A program made the position numbers and the translations under genes. Source: Pirellulaceae bacterium (GTDB lineage Bacteria; Planctomycetota; Planctomycetia; Pirellulales; Pirellulaceae). From it: a stretch of DNA of 43,483 bases. A model generated the notes under the pieces. It worked only from the letters and a program-made list of their open reading frames with translations. It was not told the DNA's origin and did not search any database. Below, piece after piece: positions 25,501-33,790 of this stretch; within the stretch, counting starts at the first letter, position 1; each line of letters starts with the position of its first letter. Location of the stretch: the NCBI GenBank assembly GCA_016784735.1, contig JADHUC010000062.1:1-43483 (forward strand). The letters are read 5' to 3'.

Positions 25501-26697
25501 GACAAGGTTCAGCTTTGGGTTTGCCAGGAACACGTCGCCTTCGCGCCAGTCGTCCCGTTTTCGCATCTCGCCCGCCTTTTCCGGCGGGACCCAGCCTCCG
25601 TATTGTTCGATGATCTGCTCGCCGGTCAGCCGATCCGAACCTGCCCGAACACCACGGATCGAGCCATAGCCACCGTGCCCTACGCGGACGGTGCTGCCTT
25701 GAGCGTTCGTCGGCGGGAACCCTCGCCATACGTCGGCATCGCGTTGGAGCCGTTGCTCGTGGCTCAGCGGGTCCGGCAGAGTACGACCTTGCTTTTTGGC
25801 TTCGGTCAGTGCCGCTTTTGCCGCAGGTTCGGCGCTGCTGACAGTCGTGCGTGTCTTTATCGCCTGACGCGCGGCACCGGCCAAGGCGTCGTCCAAGCTG
25901 ACATTGTGTACCAGTAAATCGACCGTCGATCCTCGATCCACGGCCAACTCGGCCTGGTACCGGCGTTTGGTCGGCGCGTGGAAGTAGAACTCCGCAACAC
26001 TGTACAACTCGTCGCAGTAGCCGAGTCGCAGTCGGTACTGCGAGGTCTCCCCTTCGACGCCGTCGTTGACGGTCATTCGCATGAACAGCGGCGCCCGAAA
26101 AGGGCGCAGCTTCTTTGTCTCCACGGCGCCGATCACACGCACGGCGTACAATCCTTGGTCGAGTTGGCCGAGGTCAAGCTTCAGCACCGGATCGTCGACC
26201 TTCATCCGTACCACCGGCACGGGTTCAAGAAAACGGCCCGTCAGCCGCGGCTGTTGATGACGCGGCACCCAGTAAATCGGGGCGGCATATTGTTCGCTCT
26301 GTGCCCCACGGGCGCCGGGCAAGTCGGGGGCCACGAAGTTCTTCAGTTGGCTCTGACGATCGAAGAAACTGCGGATGGGCATATACTTGAACATGTAGCC
26401 TCGCCAGTGTTCGACCGATCCGTCGTAAAGCTGCCACTCGGGCGCCTGCCCCTGCGGTCCCCAATCGCGATAGGCATGGCCCATGTCGTCGAAGGCCTCG
26501 CCCTCTTCCATCAGCTCAGGGATACACCCCGGATATCCGGGCTCCTCGCCGTGCTGGCCGACATACAGCGGCAATTTTACTCCGGCCAACGGTCCGCCGA
26601 TTTCGTACTCCTCCGCAGCGATCAGACCGGAGACAGAAGGCAATGTGAAGACGAGACCCGCGAGAGACATAGAAACGAATGTGTGCTGTTTCATCAT
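22522..26697 (-). CDS. Exported heparinase II/III-like protein
   Basis: The 1391-residue protein starts at a double ATG (26697/26694) with AAGGAGAC 5-8 bases upstream and a signal peptide (SLAGLVFTLPSVSG, cleavage near LIAA). The front (about 30-270) is beta-rich and may be a carbohydrate-binding part. The middle (about 300-760) has the helical (alpha/alpha) toroid look of chondroitin/alginate lyase folds (GNRVHELNRGYYQNVG, EWLFSRTFIYPLPVAG). From about 800 comes the heparinase II/III signature HYDSLDLQVAAHGLPMTIDG, with GYSVP and VHNLVQVDG, then a long beta-sandwich C-terminus. Known members cleave uronic-acid polysaccharides by beta-elimination. It is twice the usual family length. It is divergent from the 27092 gene and is likely first in a leftward unit. 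Confidence 0.8.
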   Translation of the reverse strand: MMKQHTFVSMSLAGLVFTLPSVSGLIAAEEYEIGGPLAGVKLPLYVGQHGEEPGYPGCIPELMEEGEAFDDMGHAYRDWGPQGQAPEWQLYDGSVEHWRGYMFKYMPIRSFFDRQSQLKNFVAPDLPGARGAQSEQYAAPIYWVPRHQQPRLTGRFLEPVPVVRMKVDDPVLKLDLGQLDQGLYAVRVIGAVETKKLRPFRAPLFMRMTVNDGVEGETSQYRLRLGYCDELYSVAEFYFHAPTKRRYQAELAVDRGSTVDLLVHNVSLDDALAGAARQAIKTRTTVSSAEPAAKAALTEAKKQGRTLPDPLSHEQRLQRDADVWRGFPPTNAQGSTVRVGHGGYGSIRGVRAGSDRLTGEQIIEQYGGWVPPEKAGEMRKRDDWREGDVFLANPKLNLVYTADDLHNNRPLPDPYPLKDDGAGLYFPDAAKPEEGAVWSPIGNRVHELNRGYYQNVGRSLKLYKQRGNRDDAHDAALALVRYAYAFPTLDFSEYSSNTVHDPGPFNRDASCRRRFTLANFLPHYPLYVKPIMFQYDELFDFIRDNRLLAESVGRFVPWVKTPEDVIRLIDVYLVQTVAKRIMRYHYHTDVVDIANLATVVGNRQVTDPWMEWLFSRTFIYPLPVAGVQDAMISGCTREGTEVVGSTYYAQGEGALRVASSLDMYLKTGGSSKFDLSDSRRYPKPAAHCYWRLDNVVAGGDFLRIGDVCGPDKVPGHTLRDLGFARNGWRWTQDPKFAFVTRHYLDRADETDQQWSEIEKAAERQARAPWLESRSRVLPMWAGVLETGHQHDDYRFRRAAYLRLGFGVGHEHYDSLDLQVAAHGLPMTIDGGQRPGYSVPSDRTTRVHNLVQVDGHTAFRHSWATALADHAGARYLAANVAPPEGVGLFRRQIALVDVDEGDGSEKLPPAGQLPTAELPGDVTTPNSYVLDVFRVGGGQRHTYCFHGPLNDDFTWNATKVKPPAEGTDEAEYLSRFKLMPELNSAGDAPDTLEATWQLIREVDGPGAGEKELLRKNYDPNSPRKYTRLHLLGAGGMRALRGEFVCRQWKYHFTNLMVRTAEASVSTPRVFVALIEPYVGKPFIASRRQLRVTQNEADARRSVAVEVKTHNGHTDVCFADGRSGRLRHIPESKLKIAGEFAFYSTDDAGLRQATLVGGRTLDSPLVRISADAAERRGTVTRIDYEARKMWIDQPWPKRQGACVFEVGVPDHWTTYTATSIEPTGAGGMLTLKRGADYFRSQIEEVNAAESTVTTTLRPLVEYLDHNRAGWVASDEMCQTFWRATYLGEGRFRLDDGPAVNRDAFGETGVLRLWECGVGDVVRQSTSVSLRRAESGIYEVNADVPVTLSLRGRQIQVSGDKKNWAGKSKTIADGWAAVELPVADRPVYLKIVGP

Positions 26698-27091
26698 GAA
26701 AGTCTCCTTCGGCTGGGTAGGTCCCGCTTGCCGAGCGGGACCTTGGGGCGTGTGGCTGGCTCCAGCATATTCTGGGGTCGTCGAAGACCAGTTGCAAGCT
26801 CATGGAAACAGTTAGTCGAAGATTGCACACGCCGTCGCCGCGCGCGATAATCAGCCTCATTTCCGTCGCCCGACTGCACGAAAGCAACTTGGCGATCGGG
26901 AGTATCGAGCAGAGTGCCGATGCCGGTCGAAGCGGCGATGGCGACTGTGGTGGTTATAGATTAGTGGTTATAGATAGTAAAACGAGACAAAGACGTCTGC
27001 GATTCCATTTCGGTTCTTCATCTATAACCACCAATTTATAACCAGCCAGGAGAATCAGGATTTCCAGATGACACATCGGAGGAACACGATC
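26698..27091. other. Divergent promoter region of the exported-enzyme locus
   Basis: This 394-bp gap separates the leftward heparinase-like gene from the rightward SGNH gene, so both promoters should lie within it. Its most striking content is the AT-rich inverted repeat at 26951-27044. I could not assign -10/-35 boxes with confidence. No small gene is seen. Confidence 0.55.
26951..27044. promoter_or_regulatory. Inverted repeat of four GGTTATAGAT half sites, candidate operator
   Basis: The arm at 26951-26975 is repeated in reverse complement at 27020-27044 with 2 mismatches in 25 bases. Each arm holds two copies of the decamer GGTTATAGAT (or one base off), 14 bases apart (26952 and 26966; complements at 27020 and 27034). 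The arms flank 44 bases and end 47 bases before the start codon at 27092. The AT-rich sequence stands out from the GC-rich surroundings. It may be a regulator binding array for the divergent genes, or the remnant of a small palindromic element. Confidence 0.55.
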
Positions 27092-29257
27092 ATGAAGCGG
27101 ACACTCGAACTCGCGGCGGTCCCACTCGCCTGCGTACTCATGCTGACGGCCGTTCGTTTCGTGGACGCGAACGAACCTCCCACGCGTGGTGAGGCCGTCG
27201 CTGTAAATTTAGAGGCCGGACCGCCCGTGGACGGAACGATGAACGATCCGGCGTGGAAACGCTGCCCACCGTGGCCCACGGGTGCGTGTACTTCCGAGAA
27301 TCGTCAGGAATTCGAAACATGGGCCAAGGTGCTATTCGATGGCACCTACGTGTACGTTGGTGTCTACTGCGCCGAGCCGGACACTGATGGCATGGCAATC
27401 CGAGCGGCCAAACGAGACGACGCTGTTTGGGGCGACGATTCGGTCGAGGTCTTCTTGCGGCCGGATCCACAGAAGCCGTACTGCCAGTTTGCCGTCAATC
27501 CTCGCGGCACCCTGTACGACGCGTGCGACAGACAACGCGAATGGAACAGTTCGGCGGAGGTGAAAACCTCGGTCGTGAAAGGGCGTTCGTGGACGGCCGT
27601 GCTGAAGATCCCCATGAAAGAGATAGACGCCTACGTGGGCGAGGACCAAATGTGGACCATGAACATTTACCGGTCACGTAACGCGCGCGGCGGCGATCCG
27701 TCGATGCAATACTCGTGGTCGATCATGACCGGCGACGACTACCACGCGGCTCGTGAATTCGGCATCGTCACGGGCGTGAACGTGCCTCGCCGTGCAGACG
27801 GCGTCAGGCGAGTCCGCGCTACTCCGGCGCCCAAGCCCATTGTGCCCAACCGCGGGAAAGAACTCGGTGGCGTGACGGTCTACCACAAGATGAACTTTGA
27901 CAAGGACGTGGAAGGCTGGGAGGCGGTCAACGGTGGCAAGATCAGCCTGGTCGGCGACTCGGTCCACGGCCAAGCAATCCACGTCGCCTGCGACGGGGAT
28001 TGGGCCGGCGCTAATCTGCCAGTGAGCATCAGCGGTTCGCGCGGTTTGAAAATGGCACTGATGATGAAAGGTCGAAACCTGGAAACGCCCGGAGTGAACA
28101 TCTACGACACGATTGCCGGCGACAACACCACCCCGTACGGTTACCGATATCTTCAAGATGGCCACTGGACGCCGATCCTCTACTTCTTGGATCGCTGTCG
28201 CTACAACTCGCGAACCACCGGCTTCGTGGCACCGGTAACCGGTTACAGCAGCGTGCGTTTCTATGGACCGGCGAAGCGTACGCCGGGTACGGCCTTTGCA
28301 CAGGACAACTTCGTTTTCTATCGCGGCACGGATCGGCAGCCGCCGACCGCGGTGACCGACCTCATGGCCCAGGCCACACGCAGCGGCGTCCGGTTGTCCT
28401 GGCAGCCGGCCGACGACAACGTTGCGGTGCAAGTGTACGTAATTTCGCGAGCCGACCGTTCCGGAGCTTTCCAGAAGATTGGCGAAAGCCACACGACGCA
28501 ATATCAAGACGCCACGGCAGCCAAGGGCAAATACCGCTACCGCGTGTTTGCCGTCGATTTCGAGGAGAATTTTGGTCCGTGGTGCGATCCGGTGCCTGTC
28601 GATTCAATCTCGGCCAGCCGCGAGCCGAAAGTCACTCGTGAACAACAAGACCGTCTGGGCTACGCCGCCCACGTCCGCCGCATCCAGGCAAAGGGCAAAG
28701 GCAAAGTCCGCAAGGGGCATACCACGCTATTCGGTGATTCGCTTACCAGTGCGACAGTCTATCCTCAACGTGCCCAAGCAGCATTTCGCAACATGACGGT
28801 CAATGCCTACGGCTATCCGTCCATGAGAACCAGCTTTGGGCGCGATAAGGTGCACGAGATCCTTCAGAAGGACAATCCAGAATTCATGTTCGTGCTGTAC
28901 GGCACGAACAATAACAAGGCGGAACCGCACCTGCCACAAGCCATGGACGACCTGGCGGCAATCGTCAGAGCGTGCGAAGACCGCGGCACGGTCGCCATCC
29001 TGGGAACCATCCCACCGCGCGGTTGGACGCCGGAGTCGCAGCCCGAAGCCAACTTCAACAAGCACGTGATCGAGCTGTGCCGCAAGCTGAAGATACCCAC
29101 GGGGTACATTTTCGAGGACTTCCAAGCGGCTGGCGACCGCCGAACCTACATGGGCGGCGACGGAGTCCACTGGCGTGGCGAAGGCATGGCCATCGGCGCA
29201 AAAGCCTGGGGCAAGGCGTTGGACCAAATCCGCTTTGCGCTTCGCGACCAGGGCTGA
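27092..29257 (+). CDS. Exported CBM9-FN3-SGNH hydrolase
   Basis: The 721-residue protein starts at ATG 27092 with GGAGG about 8 bases upstream (the ATG at 27068 lacks one) and a signal peptide (LAAVPLACVLMLTAVRFVDA). Residues about 30-230 form a family-9-type carbohydrate-binding domain (PPVDGTMNDPAWKRC, YVYVGVYCAEPDTDG, DDSVEVFLRPD). A beta-sandwich region follows (about 255-415). A fibronectin III domain (about 418-500, PPTAVTDLMAQATRSGVRLS) leads to an SGNH/GDSL hydrolase (about 535-715) with catalytic Ser550 in GDS, block III GTNN at 604-607, and Asp690/His693 in DGVHW. It probably removes acyl groups from a polysaccharide outside the cell. It is the first gene of the rightward unit. Confidence 0.88.
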   Translation: MKRTLELAAVPLACVLMLTAVRFVDANEPPTRGEAVAVNLEAGPPVDGTMNDPAWKRCPPWPTGACTSENRQEFETWAKVLFDGTYVYVGVYCAEPDTDGMAIRAAKRDDAVWGDDSVEVFLRPDPQKPYCQFAVNPRGTLYDACDRQREWNSSAEVKTSVVKGRSWTAVLKIPMKEIDAYVGEDQMWTMNIYRSRNARGGDPSMQYSWSIMTGDDYHAAREFGIVTGVNVPRRADGVRRVRATPAPKPIVPNRGKELGGVTVYHKMNFDKDVEGWEAVNGGKISLVGDSVHGQAIHVACDGDWAGANLPVSISGSRGLKMALMMKGRNLETPGVNIYDTIAGDNTTPYGYRYLQDGHWTPILYFLDRCRYNSRTTGFVAPVTGYSSVRFYGPAKRTPGTAFAQDNFVFYRGTDRQPPTAVTDLMAQATRSGVRLSWQPADDNVAVQVYVISRADRSGAFQKIGESHTTQYQDATAAKGKYRYRVFAVDFEENFGPWCDPVPVDSISASREPKVTREQQDRLGYAAHVRRIQAKGKGKVRKGHTTLFGDSLTSATVYPQRAQAAFRNMTVNAYGYPSMRTSFGRDKVHEILQKDNPEFMFVLYGTNNNKAEPHLPQAMDDLAAIVRACEDRGTVAILGTIPPRGWTPESQPEANFNKHVIELCRKLKIPTGYIFEDFQAAGDRRTYMGGDGVHWRGEGMAIGAKAWGKALDQIRFALRDQG

Positions 29258-29432
29258 CGGAACCGCCCCTTCATGCCTCGCCGGACACGCTCTGCGTATA
29301 ACCGACTCCACGTGAACGCGATCAGGGAGTATCGCAACCTCGGTAGAACTTGGCTTATAATGCACCCTGGTTGATCGAGAAGACTCTCGGTCAGCGAACA
29401 AAGTGCCATGGAGAATATGGGAGGTGAGTAAG

Positions 29433-30386
29433 ATGACGTGGTGTTCGTGTTTAGTTGGCGTGATGCTGTCGTTGGCCGGCGCTGAAGAAGATGGGAAGAC
29501 GGAGAAGGATGCCTCGGAGGCTATTCAGGAAATCGAGGGGGATGTGGCGAAGGCCGTTTGCCGAGGAGTCCTTGACGCGTTGGGCAGCCCGGAAGGGATG
29601 GACGAAACCGCGGTGCGCAAGCGGTTTCTCATTGCCGACGAAGCTGGCCAAGTGTGGTACGTTTGCCTGCCGGAAGAGTGTGACGACGCGGTGCTCGCCG
29701 ACCTTGCCGGCCTCGCCAACCTAACGTACCTGGCCGCGGGGAAGACGAAAGTCACCGACGCTGGCGCGGAACATCTGGCGAAGCTGAAGGCGCTGGAGAA
29801 GCTCCATCTGTGGAATACCGCGATCACAGACGGCGGCCTTGAGCAGTTGAAGGAACTGAAGGGCCTACGGTTTCTCAACCTTGGCGGCACGAGCGTGACC
29901 GATGCCGGGGTCGCTCAGCTCGCCGATCTGGAAAACCTTGAAGAACTGCGTCTGAATGGTACCGGAGTGACCGACGCGGTAGTTGAGCATCTTACGAAGC
30001 TGCGCAAGTTGCAGCGATTGTGGCTGCAGGACACTGCCGTAACATCGAAGGCGGTTGAGAAATTGCGGCAGGCCTTTGTCAATGAAGAATCGCTGGGCGG
30101 CAACATCAAGATCGTGCGGACGCAAATCACCATCTCCCATAGCGAGACTGGTGACACTAGCGAGACCGACGATACTAGCAAGGCCGACGATACAAGCAAG
30201 GCCGACGATACGAGCAAGCCTGACGATACGAGCAAGCCCGACGATACGAGCAAGCCCGACGATACAAGCAAGGCTGACGATACAAGCAAGGCTGACGATA
30301 CAGGCAAGGCTGACGGTACAGGCAAGGCCGATGCAGCAAGCAAGGCCGACGATACCAGCGGGGCTAGCAAGAGCAAGAAGCCGTGA
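29433..30386 (+). CDS. Exported leucine-rich repeat protein with DDTSK tail
   Basis: The 317-residue protein starts at ATG 29433 (GGAGGTGA 5-8 bases upstream) with a short signal peptide (MTWCSCLVGVMLSLAGA). Residues about 80-210 form five or so leucine-rich repeats of 24 residues (LEKLHLWNTAITDGGLEQLK type, the VTDAG subclass common in planctomycetes). The last 80 residues are about 12 repeats of a hexapeptide (A/P)DDTSK from an 18-bp DNA repeat, ending SKSKKP. The tail should be unfolded and of mixed charge, perhaps a stalk. Its length is likely to vary between strains. It sits between the SGNH hydrolase gene (175 bp) and the methyltransferase-propeller gene (62 bp). Confidence 0.8.
   Translation: MTWCSCLVGVMLSLAGAEEDGKTEKDASEAIQEIEGDVAKAVCRGVLDALGSPEGMDETAVRKRFLIADEAGQVWYVCLPEECDDAVLADLAGLANLTYLAAGKTKVTDAGAEHLAKLKALEKLHLWNTAITDGGLEQLKELKGLRFLNLGGTSVTDAGVAQLADLENLEELRLNGTGVTDAVVEHLTKLRKLQRLWLQDTAVTSKAVEKLRQAFVNEESLGGNIKIVRTQITISHSETGDTSETDDTSKADDTSKADDTSKPDDTSKPDDTSKPDDTSKADDTSKADDTGKADGTGKADAASKADDTSGASKSKKP
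30144..30362 (+). repeat. 18-bp tandem repeat coding (A/P)DDTSK
   Basis: About 12 in-frame units of GACGATACGAGCAAGCCC type. Central units differ mainly in ACG/ACA and GCC/GCT/CCC, while outer units are more diverged, as expected for repeat growth from the middle. Confidence 0.85.
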
Positions 30387-30448
30387 TTGATCGCCAACGG
30401 CGAGTTGATTCTAACGATCTGCGGGCTATTGGACGGGAGGAACATCAC

Positions 30449-33400
30449 ATGAAATCATGCAGTCTACTCGGATTACTGACGGCCACACTAATCATGCTTG
30501 GCCCGACGCAAGCGGATGCTTCGGACAGCGCCGACTTGGCGAAGCAGATCCTCGATGCAACGGGCGTCAAGGGCGGGCTGATCGTGCACATTGGCTGTGG
30601 CGACGGAAAGCTGACCGTCGCTTTGCAGGGCGAGGGCTATTTGGTCCACGGCCTGGATGCCGATGCGGAAAACGTCCAGAAGGCCCGCGACTGCGTACGG
30701 TCGGCCGGATGCTACGGAGACGTCTCGATCGAACGGTTGAGCGGACAGAGCCTGCCGTACGTCGACAATCTGGCAAACCTGGTCGTAATGCAGGATGCGG
30801 AATGCGGGATTCGAGATGAAGAAATCATGCGAGTGTTGGCACCGGGGGGTGTTCTACTAAAGACCTCGCCTGACACCCGAAACCCGATACCCGACACCTC
30901 GGTTCGCAAGCCGCGGCCGGCGGAAATCGACGAATGGACGCATTTCCTGTACGACGCGACCAACAACGCTGTTGCGGACGATTCGGTGGTCGGCCCGCCA
31001 CGCCAGTTGCAGTGGGTGGGTGGTCCTGCGTGGGCGCGGAGCCACGATCATTTGGGTAGCGTCAGCGCTGCGGTCTCGGCTGGCGGTCGGATCTTCTACA
31101 TCGTGGACGAAGCGCCAATTGCCGCAATTGTCCTGGAGCCGCAGTGGAACTTGGTCGCACGCGACGCCTTTAGCGGTGTGATCCTGTGGCAGCGTCCTAT
31201 ACCGAAATGGCAATGGCACCTGCGCGGCTTTCGCAGCGGCCCGAGTGATCTATCAAGACGACTTGTCGCCGTCGGCGATCGGGTGTACGTGACGCTCGGT
31301 GTCGATGCGCCGCTTTCCGTATTGGGTGCCGCCACGGGCGAGACCATCGCGACCTATGAAGGGACCGACGGTACGCTCGAGGTACTGCACGACGATGGTA
31401 CCCTGTTCATCGTGGCCGGGGATGCGTCGGACGGCGAGGCGGTGGCCAAGGCCGAACGCCGCGGCCTTACCGCCGTGCGGCCGCAACGTCCTGCGTATCT
31501 GGAGCAGCCGCCTACGAAACGCATCATGGCGATCGACGCGGACAGTGGCAAAGTGATGTGGAAGAAGTCTGACGCCGATACAACCGAGTTGATGCCCACG
31601 ACGCTGGCCGTCAGCAACGATCGCGTGTTCTTCCAGAACGCAGACAACGTCGTCTGCTTGGATACAAAGTCCGGCGAGGAAGTTTGGCAAGCCGAACGCA
31701 CGGTGAGTCGCAGCAGACCGACTTGGACCGCCCCGACGCTGGTCGTGTACGGCGATGTCGTGCTGTCGGGTGACCGCGCGGTGGCGGAAAAAAAGACGGT
31801 GGATCAAACGACCGACCGCACGGTCGAATGGATCGTCAGCAGCGCCGGCGGCCAGGCGCCGGTGGGCGAGTTGATCGCCTTTTCGGCAAAGACGGGCGAG
31901 CGACTGTGGAGCGGCAAGTGCCGCGAGTGCTACAACGCGCCCGTGGACGTTCTGGTCGCCGACGGTCTTGTGTGGACCGGCGAGTTGGTCAGGGCAAACG
32001 AACCGGGCGTCACCGAAGGCCGCGATCCAGAGACCGGCGAAATCAAACGCACCCGTCCGAGCGATCAGGAGTTCTTCCAAGCCGGCATGGGGCACGGACG
32101 GTGCTACCGAAACAAAGCGACGAACCAGTACCTTGTGCTGGGGCGATCCGGTGTCGAATTTATCGACGTGGCCACGGGCGAAGGCATCGCAAACCACTGG
32201 ACCCGCGGTACGTGCCAGTACGGCGTTATCCCCTCGAACGGTCTACTGTACGTGCCGCCGCATTCCTGCGCCTGCTTCATCCGATCGAAGCTGAACGGTT
32301 TCAACTGCTTCGCTCCGAAGCGGGAGTCGAAGAGTGAAGAAGTCGAAGAGTCGAAAAGTACAGCGGAGACGCGACTCGAAAAGGGCACAGCATATGGACA
32401 AATCGGCAATCGCCAATCGCCAATCGAAGATCCTCATGACTGGCCGACGTATCGCCGCGACGGGGCTCGTAGTGGCTGCACGTCCGGCTCGGTTTCCACT
32501 GATGTGAAACCAGCGTGGCAGCAGGAATTGGGCGGACGGCTCAGCAGCGTAGTAGTCGCCGGCGGCAAGGTGTTCGTCGCTCAGATCGACGCGCACACCG
32601 TCCATGCACTGGACGCGGCCGACGGCAAGCCCGCGTGGAGCTACACGGTCGCGGGCCGCGTCGATTCCCCGCCGACGATCTGGCAGGGGCGCGTGCTGTT
32701 CGGGGCGGCTGACGGATATGTCTACTGCCTGCGTGCCTCGGACGGAGCTTTGGCGTGGCGTTTTCGCGCGGCGCCTGAGGAACAGCGTATCGTGGCGTAC
32801 GGGCAGCTCGAATCGGCTTGGCCGGTGCACGGAAGTGTGCTGGTGCGTGACGGCGTTGTGTACTGTACTGCCGGGCGGTCGTCTTATCTCGACGGCAGTA
32901 TTCGGCTGTGCCGGCTGAAGGCGACGACGGGCAAGCTGTTGTCGGAGACAGTGATCGACCATCGCGATCCGGAGACGGGATACCAGCGCAAAGGCTCCGT
33001 TCGCGGCACGAACATGCCGGGCGCATTGCCCGATGTCCTCTCCTGCGACGCCGAGTCGATCTACATGCGACACTCTCGTTTCGATCTCGAAGGCCAGCCG
33101 CAAACGCCCGATGTCGCACATCTGTTCAGTTCGGCTGGTTTCCTCGATGACACCTGGTGGCACCGCACCTACTGGATGGTAGGCACGATGATGGCCACCA
33201 ACTACGGCGGATGGGCCAACGCGGGCAGTCGGGCACCGGCCGGACGCCTGTTGGCGCTCGACGACTCGACAGTCTACGGCTTCGGCCGGAACCAGTACAT
33301 CCATCACGGCGCCCACGTGGGCATCGACGGGGCGACCGTATTTCATTTTCGGCCGGATCGGGATTCAGACAGACGTTTCACGCACTACCGTCTGTTCGCT

Positions 33401-33772
33401 GCAGACCGCAACCCGCGGCCCGTCGCACAAGCACCAAGACAACCCGCGCCGAAGAAGAAACGGGCAAAACCGGCTCCGCCCCGCCGATCGTTCCGCTGGG
33501 AGCAGCGGTTGCCGGTTCTCGCCAGGGCGATGGTCGTGACCGGCGATACAATATTTGTCGCCGGGCCTCCGGATGTCTTTGAAGCCGACGATCCAGCAGC
33601 CGCATTGGACGGCAAGAAAGGTGGGGTCTTAGTGGCCGTATCGACATCCGGTGGCCAGATAGCGGCGGACTGCAAATTGGGCTCGCCTCCCGTATTCGAC
33701 GGCCTCGCTGCGGCAGGCGGTCGACTGTACGTGGCCACTGTAGACGGACGAGTGCTTTGCTTGAGCGATTGA
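30449..33772 (+). CDS. Exported methyltransferase-PQQ-propeller fusion
   Basis: The 1107-residue protein starts at ATG 30449 (GGGAGG 8 bases upstream) with a signal peptide (LLGLLTATLIMLGPTQADA). Residues about 30-140 have the shape of a class I SAM methyltransferase: motif I VHIGCGDGKLT, an acidic LDAD after strand 2, and IMRVLAPGGVLL. Residues 165-600 and 690-1107 are two blocks of PQQ-like propeller repeats (LVAVGDRVYVTL, GKVFVAQIDAHTVHALDAAD type). The second block ends GRVLCLSD. Fusions of this kind are common in planctomycetes but have no known role. SAM outside the cytoplasm is hard to explain, so the domain may only keep the fold. Several micro-repeats are inserted in frame. It overlaps no gene and is followed after 18 bases by the glycosidase gene. 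Confidence 0.82.
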   Translation: MKSCSLLGLLTATLIMLGPTQADASDSADLAKQILDATGVKGGLIVHIGCGDGKLTVALQGEGYLVHGLDADAENVQKARDCVRSAGCYGDVSIERLSGQSLPYVDNLANLVVMQDAECGIRDEEIMRVLAPGGVLLKTSPDTRNPIPDTSVRKPRPAEIDEWTHFLYDATNNAVADDSVVGPPRQLQWVGGPAWARSHDHLGSVSAAVSAGGRIFYIVDEAPIAAIVLEPQWNLVARDAFSGVILWQRPIPKWQWHLRGFRSGPSDLSRRLVAVGDRVYVTLGVDAPLSVLGAATGETIATYEGTDGTLEVLHDDGTLFIVAGDASDGEAVAKAERRGLTAVRPQRPAYLEQPPTKRIMAIDADSGKVMWKKSDADTTELMPTTLAVSNDRVFFQNADNVVCLDTKSGEEVWQAERTVSRSRPTWTAPTLVVYGDVVLSGDRAVAEKKTVDQTTDRTVEWIVSSAGGQAPVGELIAFSAKTGERLWSGKCRECYNAPVDVLVADGLVWTGELVRANEPGVTEGRDPETGEIKRTRPSDQEFFQAGMGHGRCYRNKATNQYLVLGRSGVEFIDVATGEGIANHWTRGTCQYGVIPSNGLLYVPPHSCACFIRSKLNGFNCFAPKRESKSEEVEESKSTAETRLEKGTAYGQIGNRQSPIEDPHDWPTYRRDGARSGCTSGSVSTDVKPAWQQELGGRLSSVVVAGGKVFVAQIDAHTVHALDAADGKPAWSYTVAGRVDSPPTIWQGRVLFGAADGYVYCLRASDGALAWRFRAAPEEQRIVAYGQLESAWPVHGSVLVRDGVVYCTAGRSSYLDGSIRLCRLKATTGKLLSETVIDHRDPETGYQRKGSVRGTNMPGALPDVLSCDAESIYMRHSRFDLEGQPQTPDVAHLFSSAGFLDDTWWHRTYWMVGTMMATNYGGWANAGSRAPAGRLLALDDSTVYGFGRNQYIHHGAHVGIDGATVFHFRPDRDSDRRFTHYRLFAADRNPRPVAQAPRQPAPKKKRAKPAPPRRSFRWEQRLPVLARAMVVTGDTIFVAGPPDVFEADDPAAALDGKKGGVLVAVSTSGGQIAADCKLGSPPVFDGLAAAGGRLYVATVDGRVLCLSD
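30791..30899. repeat. In-frame micro-repeats, first cluster
   Basis: Two low-complexity runs lie inside the methyltransferase domain end: GATGCGGAATGCGGGATTCG (from about 30794) and TGACACCCGAAACCCGATAC followed by CCGACACC (from 30871). Such tandem near-copies are usual between genes in planctomycete-type genomes. The second run encodes PDTRNPIPDT just before the conserved-looking AEIDEWTHFLYD segment. Confidence 0.55.
32323..32430. repeat. In-frame micro-repeats, second cluster
   Basis: AGTCGAAGAGTGAAGAAGTC and AGAGTCGAAAAGT (32325-32359), then ATCGGCAATCGCCAATCGCC with AATCGAAG (32402-32429), lie between the two propeller blocks of the 30449-33772 gene. They encode ESKSEEVEESKS and QIGNRQSPIED. 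The junction seems to be a tolerant site for such DNA. Confidence 0.6.
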
Positions 33773-33790
33773 ACGGAACGGGTGCATGTC

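Noticed and set aside
24748..25917. 389-residue plus-strand frame opposite the heparinase-like gene
   Set aside because: It is antisense to strongly supported coding sequence and has no ribosome site or family match.
26951..27044. Inverted repeat as a transcription terminator
   Set aside because: It lies between divergent genes upstream of both, the loop is 44 bases and the stem is AT-rich, so it fits an operator or mobile palindrome better.
30144..30362. Tandem repeat as a CRISPR array
   Set aside because: Units are contiguous 18-mers without spacers and stay in frame inside an LRR protein gene.
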